Source: Bemisia tabaci (taxonomy: Eukaryota; Arthropoda; Insecta; Hemiptera; Aleyrodidae). From it: 64,000 nt of DNA. Shown one piece after another: positions 35,338 to 47,551 of the stretch. How positions within the stretch are numbered: the stretch's first letter is position 1; every line of letters begins with the position of its first letter. The notes beneath the pieces are model-generated. The model saw only the letters and a list, made by a program, of their open reading frames with translations, searched no databases and had not been told where the DNA came from. Where the stretch lies: contig NC_092800.1 of the NCBI RefSeq assembly GCF_918797505.1, positions 29,130,263-29,194,262 on the forward strand. The letters run 5' to 3'. The position numbers and the translations under genes are program-made.

Positions 35338-37529
35338 TTGTCTACATTGAATTGCGACTTGTGTGAGAGTTACGGGAAGCAACTCAATGAAGAGAATAGT
35401 ATAATGCGAAAACATATTTTTCAAAATCGAGTTTTTAGAGACTCATCTATGTTTTCAATCGCGCTCGTTGCACCGAGAGCGGTTGCGAAAACGCTGATGC
35501 CAGTAAACTCAAAGAAGAACCGACCGAGTCCATATTGCCTCATGCCGGTTTGATTGAGAACGAGTACGATGCGGTTGGGTTTGAATGGCAAACCGAACTT
35601 GTGCAGGCAATCCCAGGACCAGGAGACATACTGTTAGAGGGCATGGAGACCAGAGACAATGGCCGAAAAATGACCCAAGACTGGAACCAAACATTTCAAC
35701 CTGGTTTATGGGGGCAAAGCTCCGCGCAGATGAATCCTCGAGGACACAAGGTCTCCCAAGAAATACTGGGACAAAACCGAGAAATTCAAGGTCAGCAACA
35801 AGAAATTTTTAAAGCCCAGCTGGAGGTGATGAGAACGTTGAGCCAATCCATATTGGAATGGAACCAGTTGACAGCAGGATCCAACGTTCCCCGATCAGCA
35901 GAAGGACCAATAATTTCAATAAAGGCACCCCCCTTCAAGAGACTTTTCAAGGGTGAAAGTGACTATGAGATCAGAGACTTTTTGAAAGACTTCGAAACAC
36001 ACGACCGCAACTGTTCGGACAAAGAAAAGAGGGAACAGCTCAGATGCCACCTTGGCAAGAGGGCGGTACTGTATTAGGACAACGAGGAAGTATCATTCAT
36101 GAATTGTCGATCCTTTGACGAGGTCAAGCAAAAATTGATAGAATACTTTGACGACGAAGAGGACGCACTAGAAAAATCCGTGGCCTGCAAGCAAAAAAGT
36201 GACGAGGACCCGTTGGATTTTATCCAAATTAAGAGAAAATTGGCAAGGAATCTATGGTTTAATATCACAGAGGCTCAACTAGTTCAAAACATAAATTGGG
36301 CCTGACACCGCAGTGTACCGCGCCATAGTTATGGTCAGCCGTGATTCAACAATATAAGAATCGGTGAAGTCCGTCAAGAACGCTAAGCTGGTTGTTTCAT
36401 CCACAGAGAAAGAAAAAAAGTCGCTTTTGGTGATAAATCACCCAGCGGGTCACGACCAGTTGCTAGAATCCAGGGTAAAAACCGCGGAAAATACTTTAGC
36501 AACGTTGGTAGCCGCAGTTGAGTCAAATCGTGCAGAGACGGATAGGAGCACTCGCGCATTGGACGCTTTGAGGCAGGATTTGGCCAGGGAAGTGGACGCA
36601 ATAGTCGCGGCAGGAAAAAGGCTACGAGCTTCGGAGTACGGTGATGCGCCCTATCAGGGACAGCAACAAATGGCAGGGATGCCCTTCAAGAAAAGAAAAT
36701 GGACCTGAAACCAAGAAGTTGACGCCCTGTGTGCCTCAGCAAACTCCAAGAATCAGCAGTGTAGATGGAACGGGAACGAACGTGAATCAGGCCGTTTCAA
36801 GGCCGCAACCTGCAAATCCTCATCAAAGTGAGTACAAGAATTTTCAACAACAAAACAATGCTGGGGGAACAATGAAAGCAACAGTGAGGGAAAATGAACA
36901 GCTAAGATATTTTCAATTAGTTCTAAAGAGGCTTTGGATCCCTCAGGCAGTACAGTGAAATCTCGTGATACTTTTGATACTAAAAATCCTAGAAGCCTGT
37001 AAAAAATGAGTGTCATAAGTTTTTTGCTAAAGGCAATGCTGGTGTACGTGGAGTAACAGTGACCCACGACCCGAAGCGTGCAATTTCTGAAGACACCGGA
37101 AATTCCTTAAAAAATGATCGCAAGAAAGCAAAAAGATACAAAATAGAGAGTAATTTCAGTAATAAGGAAGTGATTTTGGACAAATCTGGGTATGATTTTT
37201 CAGATTCAGATGCTGTGGATGGTGAACCTATTTACATAAGAAGTGTTATTTTCGTACAAGATAAAAACGTTAAGCAAGAGGTTCATTCCTTGTCTGATTT
37301 TAATGATACAAATTTGGGGTGTAATGCATCTTTGAGCAGTGTTTCAGATACTTCCATGGAAATTGGCACAAACGAAGGGAGTGTCGAGTCCGCAACGGAG
37401 CGTGAAGATCCCAACTCGCTCAAGATTTGCAAATCTGAGGAGAAGCCAGCCGCATGTGTAACTCAGGGAGGAGATCCTGGGGGATACACCGAAAAAAAGA
37501 AAGAAATTGGTTTAACATTTTGGATGTAA
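35338..37529 (+). pseudogene. Decayed LTR-retrotransposon Gag-like region
   Basis: Consecutive + frames at 35338-35553, 35535-36077, 36099-36305, 36364-36708, 36641-36958 and 37059-37529. The part at about 35930-36300 fits a retrotransposon Gag core: APPFKRLFKGESDYEIRDF, then, after an in-frame TAG at 36075, a helix-rich segment with DEDPLDFIQIKRKL. Glutamine-rich upstream sequence fits Gag as well. The frame is broken by that TAG, a TGA at 36303 and at least two frame shifts, so it is not functional. No protease or reverse transcriptase domain follows. The last frame (37059-37529) is acidic and unrecognised; its place in the element is an inference. Confidence 0.6.
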
Positions 37530-37673
37530 AAAGAGTGTGCGAGAACTTATAAAATACTAAATTACCCGCCCCAGCAGTTAGTTTTACATCTTGGCATTGC
37601 TGAAGTAGCTGCTGTAGCGGGTAATTCAGCATTTTCTGAGTTCTCGCACACTTTTTTTACATACAGAATGTTA
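37515..37673. repeat. About 155-bp foldback element
   Basis: AACATTTTGGATGTAAAAAG at the left pairs with TTTTTTTACATACAGAATGTT at the right. AGTGTGCGAGAAC, TAAATTACCCGC and their complements form the inner arms. It overlaps the end of the preceding frame, whose stop codon lies inside the element. Confidence 0.8.
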
Positions 37674-38480
37674 AATCAACTTCACTTTTTTTTCGGTGTA
37701 GTATCAATCCGTATACGTATCAATAGTGGTTTCGATATCAAAACGTATAACTTTCTCATCTTAATGACGATGACTTTTTTACAGGAAACGATGAAATATT
37801 CTTTGATTCTCAGATTTTTTCGTTTGTTCAATTTTAATCTTCTTAACAGACTTTTCTAAAAGACGGGGAATCAAGAATTATACGTAAAAAAGGGGATATT
37901 CATTACAGTAAGTCCAGTTAAAAAGAAGCGGTTGCAAAAAATGCAGGTTTAAGGGGGAAAAAGTCTTTAACATTTCTTGATCGTCTCCTGTTTTGAAAAA
38001 TGATGTATATATATATTTTTTCTTCCGGAAAATTTTAGTCGTTTTACCTCCGTCTCTTTTCCTCCTTTCTTTCACGTTCCTCCTCGGTTTATTCAGAACG
38101 CATGCACGTACTTCGGTTTCATTATTTACTTTCGTACGGGATTACTCGTTCGTTACTTTTTCGTTTATTTTCATTACTCTTGATTTTTTCATGGTTTTTG
38201 TACATGCTTAATATGTTCGTTGTGTATGCATCGGTACATATACTTTGCACTGCATGAATTCTGTAATCGAGCAATCAAGATTAAAAAAAAAAAAAGGCCA
38301 AGTTTTTTCAACTAATTTTACATCGACATTCAGATTTTCAAGTCCCATCTTATCAAAGCAAAGGATTGGGCTGAGTAACGCGGCTCAAATTACAAAATCT
38401 AATTGTAGAGCAAATTAATTTCAGTGACTTAAGCTGAATACTGTCATCAAGTCCTTCTTGGGTGTGTCTCTCTTTTTCTT
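37674..38480. other. No gene seen (AT-rich spacer)
   Basis: T-rich DNA with no supported frame; an A run of 13 lies near 38283. Confidence 0.4.
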
Positions 38481-38565
38481 CTTAAGTCCTCAAGTTTTCT
38501 TTAGTTCTGCTATAATACGGCAGAAACTTGTAACAGGTTTCATTCTTCATCATCATATCAAGCCG

Positions 38566-39197
38566 CTACCTCAGCGCACTAAAGCACTCTGCGACTCCAA
38601 ATCGCCATCGGAATCGATCCTCCCACAAATCATCGGGCAGATTATACCGTCTGATCTCCCCCTCCACTCCCTCTCGCCAACCTTTTACTGGACGTCCACG
38701 CCGCCTTCTTCCGGGAGGAACCCAATCAAATACCTTTCTGGGCAACCTACTATCTGCCATTCTCCGCACATGTATATACCAAACCAGCTGCCTGGTTTTG
38801 ATATCGTGCACAATATCTTCCTCAACCCCCATTATTCCACGCACTCGTTCATTACGAACGCGCTCTCTCCGCGAGATCCCTGCAGACCTCCCCAAAAGTC
38901 CATTTCGGTTGCCCGTAAGATATCCTCGGATATTTTCTTTAATTGCCAGACCTCACTCCCGTACGTAATTATGCTCTTCACGATGGCGCTGTACATTCTC
39001 CGTTGATCCCAGAGAACCCCGTTTAACATCGCGATGGCTTTTCTTCCTTGCAAATTACGTTCTCTGATGGCCCGATCAAACTTCCCATCTTGGGTCAGCC
39101 ATACTTCAAGGAATTCAAGATTCACCGTGTCTGAGGCCTTCTGGACCAAGAGACAGCTGCTTGTAGGCGCTATTCTTGTAGCCGCTATCCGTTTCAC
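38566..39197 (-). pseudogene. 3' fragment of a non-LTR retrotransposon reverse transcriptase
   Basis: Two overlapping minus frames (39197-38832 and 38895-38566) read as the C-terminal part of an endonuclease-reverse transcriptase of insect LINEs: YGSEVWQLKK, then ATEMDFW, then the GVEEDIVHDIKTRQLVWYIH and RRRRGRPVKGW signatures. The frame shifts once near 38890. Endonuclease and polymerase core are absent, so it is a 5'-truncated dead copy. Its left (5') side runs into the dispersed repeat at 39200-39800. Confidence 0.7.
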
Positions 39198-39199
39198 GC

Positions 39200-39800
39200 T
39201 GTCCGCAATGACCGCACTGTGTTTGATGCAATGCGTGAAGTATTCGTGCAGACTTGTAGGCGCTAATATGTGTTACATGCCGATCGCCGCGCCAAGGGCT
39301 TTTTCTTTTCATCTCAAGTCCTCGTCATCATTTCTCTCTTGGTAAGTCGCGCCGTTCCAGGCCAAATTGCGTGTTTGGTTTCTCTCTTAACTCGACTAAT
39401 TAAAGGTGCATGAACACCTCACGCATTGCGTCAAACACAGTGCAGTCTGCGAGGCGCGGTGGCGCGGCGGCGGAAGTTAAAATCATTTATTCACATTTAT
39501 GTTTGTTCTTTCATAAATTGTTCGTTCATTTCTTATGAATGGAAGGCCTTGTCCACACAGAGATGGGTTTACGAAACTTAACTTTCGCACAAAGTTCCGT
39601 AAGCTTTTGCTAGCAGTATTGACAGGGCTTTCCCAAAAAATGTGTTCAACAAGAGTAAACGCGTCTTATGCACTCCTCCCCTGGTGGCACGTTCATTTGA
39701 TGGTTTTTATTGATGTTTCAAAACTAATGAGAAGGGGGCGGCAAAATACAGGCTGCCCGTGGGCGGCAAGTAGGTAAATCCGGCCCTGGGGGAAACAAGC
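39200..39800. repeat. Composite dispersed repeat related to 62692-63804
   Basis: 39200-39410 matches 63380-63575 in the same orientation (GCAATGCGTGAAGTATTCGT, TTGGTTTCTCTCTTAACTCG). 39425-39800 matches 62692-63290 in the opposite orientation (GGAAGGCCTTGTC, GGGCGGCAAGTAGGTAAATC, CGGCCCTG). The arrangement of the two halves differs from the 62692 copy, so one copy has been rearranged. Confidence 0.7.
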
Positions 39801-40144
39801 TTGTAAAGTATTATATTTACATTAATATAAACAATATCGCCAACAGGGGTATTTTGTATCGTATAATTTATATTTATATAAAGATTATCATACAAATTTA
39901 GATTGAATGAAAAGTTATATCAATTATTTCAACAAATATAAGATTTCATTTATTAGTAGATAAAAATCATCCATTTTTATGACACCATTTTCCAACCAAA
40001 TTCTATGCAAGAAGAGATAGTATGACAGTCATGAATTAAATCAATTTTTAAGTATGCATGACGGTAAACACACTTGTAAAAGAGCTAATCACAAATGCCG
40101 AATGCACATATTGATGGAAAAAGTCGTAGGTGTCCAGATTACGA

Positions 40145-40407
40145 TATTTGGACCGCGTTTAACAGAAAGGAACCAAGCCACATCAGCTATTGCCAAATTT
40201 AATCGGGCAATTTAATTTTTTACATGAGAAAGTCTGTGTAGATTTCTTTGAAAATTTTAAGGAATTAACTTGGTACTATGGAGAAATTTCACCGACATTT
40301 GCACGAAAATCTGCACAGCCGTTTTCATGTAAAAAATTAAATTGCCGAATTAAAGTTGGCAACAGCTGATGTGGCTTGGTTCCTTTCTGTTTAACGCGGT
40401 CCATTTA
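40145..40407. repeat. Foldback element of the GGAACCA group (F5)
   Basis: Inverted repeat with arms of about 90 bp: GGACCGCGTTTAACAGAAAG pairs with CTTTCTGTTTAACGCGGTCC, and GGCAATTTAATTTTTTACAT with its complement. A similar terminus, TTAAACAGAAAGGAACCAAG, heads the element at 51171. Confidence 0.8.
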
Positions 40408-40493
40408 TAAATGAAATGTGAGAGGAAAAATCTGCAGCTCCTCAATCGAGAAACTCTTTTCTTCAACTTTCAATATTCGTACACAGAATTGGC

Positions 40494-43400
40494 TTAAGCA
40501 TCCTCGGTGTGCGTGTTCGTTGTAGCCTCATATTTCCTGCTATCATCAGAGGGACTGGTCCTGTTCATTTCTGGAATCCAAAGCTCTTGATATTCAACGT
40601 CTTCAACATCAACCACTACGGTAAAAGGTAAAGCTGTAGAGGCTGGCGGTGGTTGCCATTCACTGTAGAAGAAATTCACTGCGTGTGGGGCCCCCAAACG
40701 GTTCCTTTTAATGAACTCCTTCGTGTTAAAGTGTCCGCGCAGATCACCGTCATACCTTAAAAAAAGTAAAAGTTAAGGTAAAAGGGTATCCCTGGGTAAG
40801 GGCACCAAAATGCCCCTCCTCACGGATTTTGAATTTCATGGTCTAAACCCTTTCAGGAGGTCCTGAAAACATGGAATTGGGCAATTTTTACCTCCTGACC
40901 CCAACAATCCCCCCTCCCCTCCGACCCAAAAACCGCATTTTTTGGGGAATTTAGGGGTATTTTCATCGAAAAACGCGGGAGATATGAAATAAAACGTGAA
41001 AATACCCAAAATTCCTCGAAAAATGGGGTTTATGGGGCTGGAGGGGGGTGGTTGGGTAAAAATTGCCCAAAACCATGTTTTTAGGACCTCCTGAAAGGGT
41101 TTAGACCATTATATTCCAAATCTTTGAGGATGGGCATTTTGGTACCCTTACCCAGGGATACCCATTCATTTACATCAACGAAACTAATTTATGCAAACGC
41201 ACGCAGCTACGTGTATTGCTTCAAGCTCACAGTCATTTTTAGCAAATTAGTAAGATGACGTTTGGGATTTTCTGTGAAGCATTCGCAAGTGCAGGTAAAA
41301 AGAAAAGGAGTCTCATTGTCAGGCCAAATGAAGTTATATTAAACCCGGATAGTGGGAAAATCAGAGGTCACGGACCGTGACTCACGGTGGTTGAAAGTGC
41401 ACAGTTCAAAAAACGTAATCCCGAGAAAAATGTAAATGCCGTAAGCGCAGCGCACCATTTCGCGTTATTATGATAATAATTTACGCTCTTTTGTCACAAA
41501 ATGAAATTAATTGCTCATGATTTATTTTAGGACGTTAAAAAGAATTTCCTTTCAAAATCTGATTTTTCAACCCAATTTCGCAGGAAAGTTTTGCATACAA
41601 GAATTAGGATCCCATTCTTGCACGCAGAACCATTTCATTTAAAAAATGAAAAAAATAGTATAAGTAGTTTGAATGATACAAATATAAATGTACCTCGTGT
41701 TGTTAATGATTTTTTCATCGAAATTCATCTCGCCATCAGCTTGCCGGAAAACGAAAAATATATACCGATGAGGCCCTGTATGAAAGAAAAGAAACAAAAT
41801 TTAAAAAAAAAATAACTAAAAAATATAAGATTCGAATATTTTTTTATTACTCCATTGATAATTATTCTCGTATTGCTTAGAAAAAGCAGAGTTGTTTGTA
41901 GTTGTTTAGACTACCCTCTTTTGGTGTTGATAAATTTTTTTCCGATGAAATATTCGATTTTGAGGTTGTGAATATTTTCCTTAACCTTTTGACGTGTGTC
42001 AGATTACGTGACAAATTCTTAAACAAATAAACGGAAAAAAATTCAAAATAGTTTACTAGAAAATTCGAATTGTTTTAGAAAAAATTGTGAACGTCCTAAT
42101 TATAAACATGTATTTTTCCGGTGGCATTGCCCAACTGAAAATTTAGAGTAACTAGATGCTCGGTGATAACGAAGGTTGCGCACCTCTTGCAATTTCGCCT
42201 TCAATTTTTGAGATAAGCTAGGAAACGTCCTGTGTCGTCTACAAATCTTTCCCCACAGTAAATTATTTTAAACTCCTCTCAAAGATTTTGAAGCTGGCTC
42301 TGTCCTTTTATTCAAGCCAATTCATAATACACAATATCTAAAATATGTAAAAATTACGTAGTTCGGTGATAACGATAAGGTCTGCTTATCATTAATGCAC
42401 AAATTTCGATTGATTTTCCTCCGTGCTTTTAAGAATATCCCTAAACATTTTCCGCCAAAATGGGAGAAACAAAAGGGTGAAAAAGAATAAGGAAAAAAGT
42501 ACTCAGTTCTATTTTCCTAATCTTATCGGCTCCTATAAATTTTGGACTCTTCACAGGAGGATTCATTTTCAGAATTTCTGTTTTTTCTCATTTCAAGCAG
42601 CGATTGTTGAATTTAATAGGCAAAACGATAGACAAAGAAGACACAGGGAGTATGGAGCGACCCTATTGGTTGAAATGGTTGATTCTCATAGAGTAGGGAG
42701 GTAAATAATGGACTAACTATATAGGGCCTCTCGTGGTTTGCCGTTAGTTAGTCTATTACCTTCCTCATTTGTCTATTTCAACCACCCACTTCCGCCAATA
42801 CGATCCCTCCACATACCTTTTGTCTCCTTTGTCTATAGCTTTTTCTATCAGTTTCAACAATCAACCTGCACGTCTATCTTTTGCTTTTATTGTCTGTGAG
42901 GTAGTATTTAACCTATCTTCCTCCCTACCCACAAGGCTCTTTTAAAGTTAGGTTATCACCCTATCATCTTTCCTCTCCTCTTTAGCAGATACCTTATGTA
43001 ATTTATGATCGACCCTTATCCGCTTTGCGACGTTGCAGAGGATGTCCCTTTTTTTTAAAAAAGGAGGGTCTTCTTATCATTTATGCACGAATTTTGATTG
43101 AGTTTCCTCCGTGGAACTCCGTGTTCTCTCTCGCTTTTAAGAATATCCATAAGCATTTTCCGCCAAAATGTTAAGCTGAGTTCTCTAAAAAAATAATAAA
43201 AAAGAGCAGATTTTGGCAACACACAGAAATCTCATTTGGTTCTTCTTTACTACGGTAGCTTAGCAAGGTGTAGTTCAGAGAATGTAACATACCGGTGCCT
43301 TGTTCAGGCTTAGGCGTCAAATATCTGACGATTGTATCGCCTGAAAGGAGACTGCATCCCCACATATTGGTAACGAGCCAATGGATCCATTCACGTTCCT

Positions 43401-46178
43401 CGGGCTGGGCCCGAGAGGGCTGGTCTGGATCTGCACAAGATAATAAACCCACCTAGAAAATGCAATGAATTGAGGTATGAGAATGGAGATGTTTACTAAC
43501 CATCCCTAACGTTTTTCATTAAGGTAGAGGTATAATATTATTAAATATTTTCGACTAAATATAATGGTCAACATGCACTAAAATTCATGGCAAATAATAT
43601 ATTTCACGTAACAACTTCTCAATCCCTCCATCACCGAAAAAATACTTCCTCTACCCTAGAGGAGTGAGAAAGTAAAAAGTTCGGTAAGACCGAACTAGTT
43701 AAAATGATATGGAACCAGATTTTGTTCGGTGCACACAACCAAATTATTTGGTCTGCTGAACCAAATTATACAAAACCAGACTCTGCTGAACCGAACTGTA
43801 AGAATTTGTTATAATTCGGTCGCACAAACCGAGCACTTTGGCTGAACGGGTCGAATATTTCGGCCGTGAGTAACGAGCAAAACTTGGTTCTGTATCATCC
43901 GAACTATAGTATTCGGATTTACCGATTTTTTTTTTCCAATGCACCTTTCCTGTTTAATCAAACTTAACACGCTATTGTAATGTTTTACATACACGACACC
44001 AAAACAAATGCAAAATTAATAGTATTTAATTGATAGTAATTAATAATTAATAGTATGACATATTAACACCCAGCTTCTTAAGTCCGGGTTGTCCCATGCA
44101 AACTTCTCAGGTAATCACCTACATTGGCTTCAGTAGATGAAGTAGTGTCTGTTATCCATTAAAATCTAGCAATGACGTGGTGTCCTTTGCGATATATTGA
44201 TTGGTCTATCATTTATAAAATCCAGTTTGATAATAATTTTATGTTTCGATTTTAGGATGCATGTTGTATGAGTGTGATATGTACGAGTTATAGTGTATCA
44301 TGGATATGGGACCTAAGAGATATTTTTGACTTTTTGAGAGATTCAACTTTAGGATCTGCGATATTTTTACGACCAATAGTCTATCATCCTTGGAGTTTTT
44401 GCCCTTTTTTGATCATTCTTCGAATTGAAAGGACGTATTAAAAAAATAATTAAAAAGTGCTCTTCATTTTTTCCGATCTTGCGTTGACTTACCGATCATC
44501 AACATAGTATAGTACTCGTCTACGTCCAACCTCCGTTCAAAATTGACATAGTATGGTGGTGCATCCAAATCGTGTGGATTGAGATCATTTCCAAAGTTAG
44601 GAATGTGTTCATAGAAATACTTTAACTGTTGAAAAGAAAATATTAAAAACGCAAGTAGTGCTAATTGATATAGAGTACGAGTGAGGATAGTAAAGTTCTC
44701 GAATATGTATTCATGTTTGCATTGATACTGGCCCTCCATTCATCCTTGGAGTTCCTACGAGGGGTATTCGTAAAGTAAGTTAATATTTGTCATATCTTCT
44801 AAACTAATAAAGATAATTTAAATCTGTAAAGAGTTTGTGAATTGTCATACTCTCAGCTTTCTAAAAAGCTTCAGTTTTGTAAATTTGGTCCTTTGAGTGC
44901 CGAGTGACATCAGTTTTCCCACACCCGTCTCTCACCACCGCGTGTCCAAAATTGACGCACGTCTTTAGGGGTGCTCGATGAGTGTTACTCATTTATTTCT
45001 TAGAAAGAAGCACAAATATTGATGCAAACAGAAACTGTGATGTCATTAAAGGCTAAAATCAGCATTCAAAAGAAAATGCCTTGGCCTTTTGTCTCGTCAA
45101 GTGATGCTGCTTCATGATAATGCTAGGCCCCATACAGCTCATGTGGCCAATCAGTTGTTGACATCCTTAAAATGAGACCTTTCCCACGTACTCCTTATTC
45201 TCAGGATCTCACCCCACGTGATTTATCACTTATTACCTGAACTAGAGAAAAGTTTTGGCGATAAAAGTTCCGTGGACGACGATGAGGTGACAGAAGCTGT
45301 ACAAAAGTGGTTGCAAAAACGGAATCGCCAGTTTTACGTTGATGGAATAAAAAAGCTCTTGTCATGGTATGTAAATTGTGTCCAACGAGATGGGAATTAC
45401 GTGGAAAAGTAAAGCCAGATCTTCACAAACATAGAAATTTTAAATTTTAAACAAAAAATTCCATTTTAACAATTTGCAGGATGCAGCCGCATGCTACCGA
45501 CCTGTGACCTCCCCAGCGCGCGTCAATTTTGGACACGCGGTGGTGAGAGACGGGTGTGGGAAAACTGATGTCACTCGGCACCCAAAGGACCAAATTTTAA
45601 AAACTTAAGCTTTTTAGAAAGCTGAGAGTATGACAATTCACAAACTCTTTACAGATTTAAATTATCTTTATTAATTTAGAAGATATGACAAATATTAACT
45701 TACTTTACGAATACCCCTCGTATATATATTTCATCAAATCAGATTGGTCACAAAAAGCTATACCCGTCGAATTGTGTGTTAAAATATGCTCTCATGCTGA
45801 GGTAAGTGGACTTTGTTAAAAACAAGTAGTAAGTAACTATCATTCGAAGCATGACTCATCATTTCTGGAATCTGCCTTTATTAAAGGGGGGAAAAATTGT
45901 ACTATTACCTTCAGTTCGTATTTGGCGGGATGATCAACAATATCAGGTAATATTTTGTGCTCTTCCATTTTTTTCTTAATCTCTTTGGGTTTGTATTTGC
46001 CGGGATGATCAACAATATCTGGTAAGATTTTGTGCTCTTCCATTTTTTTCTTAATCTCTTTGGGTGGTTTTTTAACGATTGCGAAAGATATATGCAATAA
46101 AACAAAGAGGAAAACTAATTGAAATAACACAGTTGCAGTGTATCGCAAACTAATTATGAATCTTGGCATTATGTTCAT
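40494..46178 (-). CDS. PEBP gene B (phosphatidylethanolamine-binding protein family)
   Basis: Five exons on the minus strand: 46178-45909, 44625-44493, 43430-43293, 41775-41694 and 40755-40494, with GT-AG introns of phases 0,1,1,2 and a CDS of 885 nt (294 aa). An N-terminal hydrophobic stretch (about residues 14-34) predicts secretion or membrane anchoring. Exon 1 contains a 25-residue internal tandem duplication around HKILPDIVDHP. Exon 2 has FGNDLNPHDLDAPPYY and YYTMLMIG, exon 3 DPDQPSR, EWIHWLVTNMWG and GDTIVRYL, exon 4 GPHRYIFFVFRQ, and exon 5 YDGDLRGHFNTKEFIKRN, VNFFYSEW and a long acidic Ser/Thr-rich tail. All PEBP pocket residues are intact. It is the closest relative of gene A in this window. 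Another in-frame ATG lies three codons downstream of the chosen start. Intron 1 holds a mariner relic and intron 4 a 380-bp foldback. Confidence 0.87.
40784..41163. repeat. 380-bp foldback in gene B intron 4
   Basis: Arms of about 185 bp start GGGTATCCCTGGGTAAGGG and end with its complement CCCTTACCCAGGGATACCC. GTCTAAACCCTTTCAGGAGG and its complement lie further in. The whole element is G/C-run rich and lies 29 bp from the exon 5 acceptor. Confidence 0.85.
42590..42885. repeat. Foldback element, family F4 (second copy)
   Basis: Shares ATAGACAAAGAAGACA, GACTAACTA and the terminal GTTGAA/TTCAAC words with 3161-3449. It lies in gene B intron 3. Confidence 0.75.
43675..43900. other. Stretch dense in short ACCGAAC/GTTCGGT words (gene B intron 2)
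   Basis: About ten copies, in both orientations, of ACCGAAC- or ACCAAAT-like words (GTTCGGT, GACCGAAC, AACCAAAT, TTTGGTC, AACCGAACT, AATTCGGTC, AAACCGAG) in 225 bp. They do not form one long palindrome. This may be decayed repeat DNA or a cluster of protein-binding sites. Confidence 0.35.
44758..45720 (+). mobile_element. Mariner-type transposon relic with about 210-bp inverted repeats
   Basis: The ends CGAGGGGTATTCGTAAAGTA and its complement are flanked by TA on both sides (44756-44757 and 45721-45722), the target duplication of Tc1/mariner elements. Inverted repeats run inward for about 210 bp (to GTGTCCAAAATTGACGC). Between them lies the 3' part of a mariner transposase: LLHDNARPHTAHVANQLL at about 45107, then YSQDLTPRD, then a frame to 45412 ending in a typical C-terminus. 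A TGA, frame shifts and loss of the N-terminal half make it inactive. It lies in gene B intron 1. Confidence 0.85.
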
Positions 46179-46760
46179 ACATCAAGCATTTGTATACACA
46201 TATGCACAAAAACTCCTATACTCTATTCACGGTAATTTTAAGATACCAGATTTTCTCTGAAAATAAAATATAGCAGCTATCAATGGGTCACACACTTTTT
46301 TATCGAGATAGTGATTGCAGAAGTGTAAATAACTGTGTCTTCAAGAGCAGATATTACAAATAATAACCGAGCAAGTGTCCTCCTTATAATATTGATGCCT
46401 AGGAAACTGTCACAATCATCGTTGATGATCATCAAATCTAATCAGTAACTTCCATTTAAAACGAGTTGATGATCGAAACGAGACGCAACACCCAAATCAT
46501 CCGATCCATAACCAAATAAACGCCGTGACTTTGACGAAAAGAGTTTGCCCTCGAATGTGATGCTTTTTTTGGTCAGCAGGGAGATATCGGAATCGATGTC
46601 AGAGTCCCTAAAATATAAGTTGCGAAGTTTACTCCATTTTTGCAAGGAGCTTTATTTTTTGATGAAAATTTCTTGAAAAGTTCTTCTATTCATGATGAAA
46701 AAAAATGTGTAAACGTCCCGTGACTCAAATGGTCATGGTTTGTATTTGAAAAAGTAATAA

Positions 46761-47375
46761 TGGGCCTGTTGCAAAATTTTGCTAGAGCAAAAATAAGAGT
46801 TGTTTCCTGTAGATAATGCCTCAAAAACCACGATGAACGCATCGGCAAAGTCTGAAATGCACTCATAACTTCACAATTTGCGTAAGAAATTTGCGGTTTT
46901 TTGAGCTTCCCGCTTCAAAAACGATACTACGGCACAGGTGAACATTTTGTTAGAGGAGTCGCTCCATCGTCGGCATTATTCATCATGGCCGACGCTTGCG
47001 CAGTTCCGCGCGTAATTCGAGGAGAGTTAAAGATCAATCAAGGCGGGCGAGGAAAATATGAACGTAAACACGCCGATTGTTATCTGGTCTAGTCCTGTTT
47101 AGGTGTTATCTCGTCCCATCACACGTGTTTTGGTGGATTGGCGACGGCCATGATGAGTATTGCCGACGATGGAACGACTCCTCCATCAAAATGTTCACCT
47201 GTGCCGTAGTATCGTTTTTGAAGCGGGAAGCTCAAAAAACCGCAAATTTCTTACGCAAATTGTGAAGTTATGAGTGCATTTCAGACTTTGCCGATGCGCT
47301 TATCGTGGTTTTTGAGGCATTATCTACAGGAAACAACTCTTATTTTTGCTCTAGCAAAAGTTTGCAACAGGCCCA
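46761..47375. repeat. 615-bp foldback between genes B and C
   Basis: TGGGCCTGTTGCAAA at 46761 pairs with TTTGCAACAGGCCCA ending at 47375. Arms are about 230 bp, near-perfect, through ACGATACTACGGCACAGGTG and CCATCGTCGGCA, with a loop of about 150 bp that has GGCCGACGCTTGCGC. No transposase is seen. Confidence 0.85.
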
Positions 47376-47551
47376 TTGACGAGAAACCTGGAACTTTACA
47401 AACGATATTTCATCAAGATGAGTGTGTTCCGAGCCGATCGTTATCGATTAACGATGGAGGGTTGAATGTTCCTGAAATGCGCATATCTTAATTGACTAAT
47501 TGGAATATCACCTCTGCAATGTTTAGGACGAAACAATACTACTCTCACAGG

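Noticed and set aside
38458..39006. 182-codon + strand frame
   Set aside because: It is the antisense shadow of the reverse transcriptase fragment.
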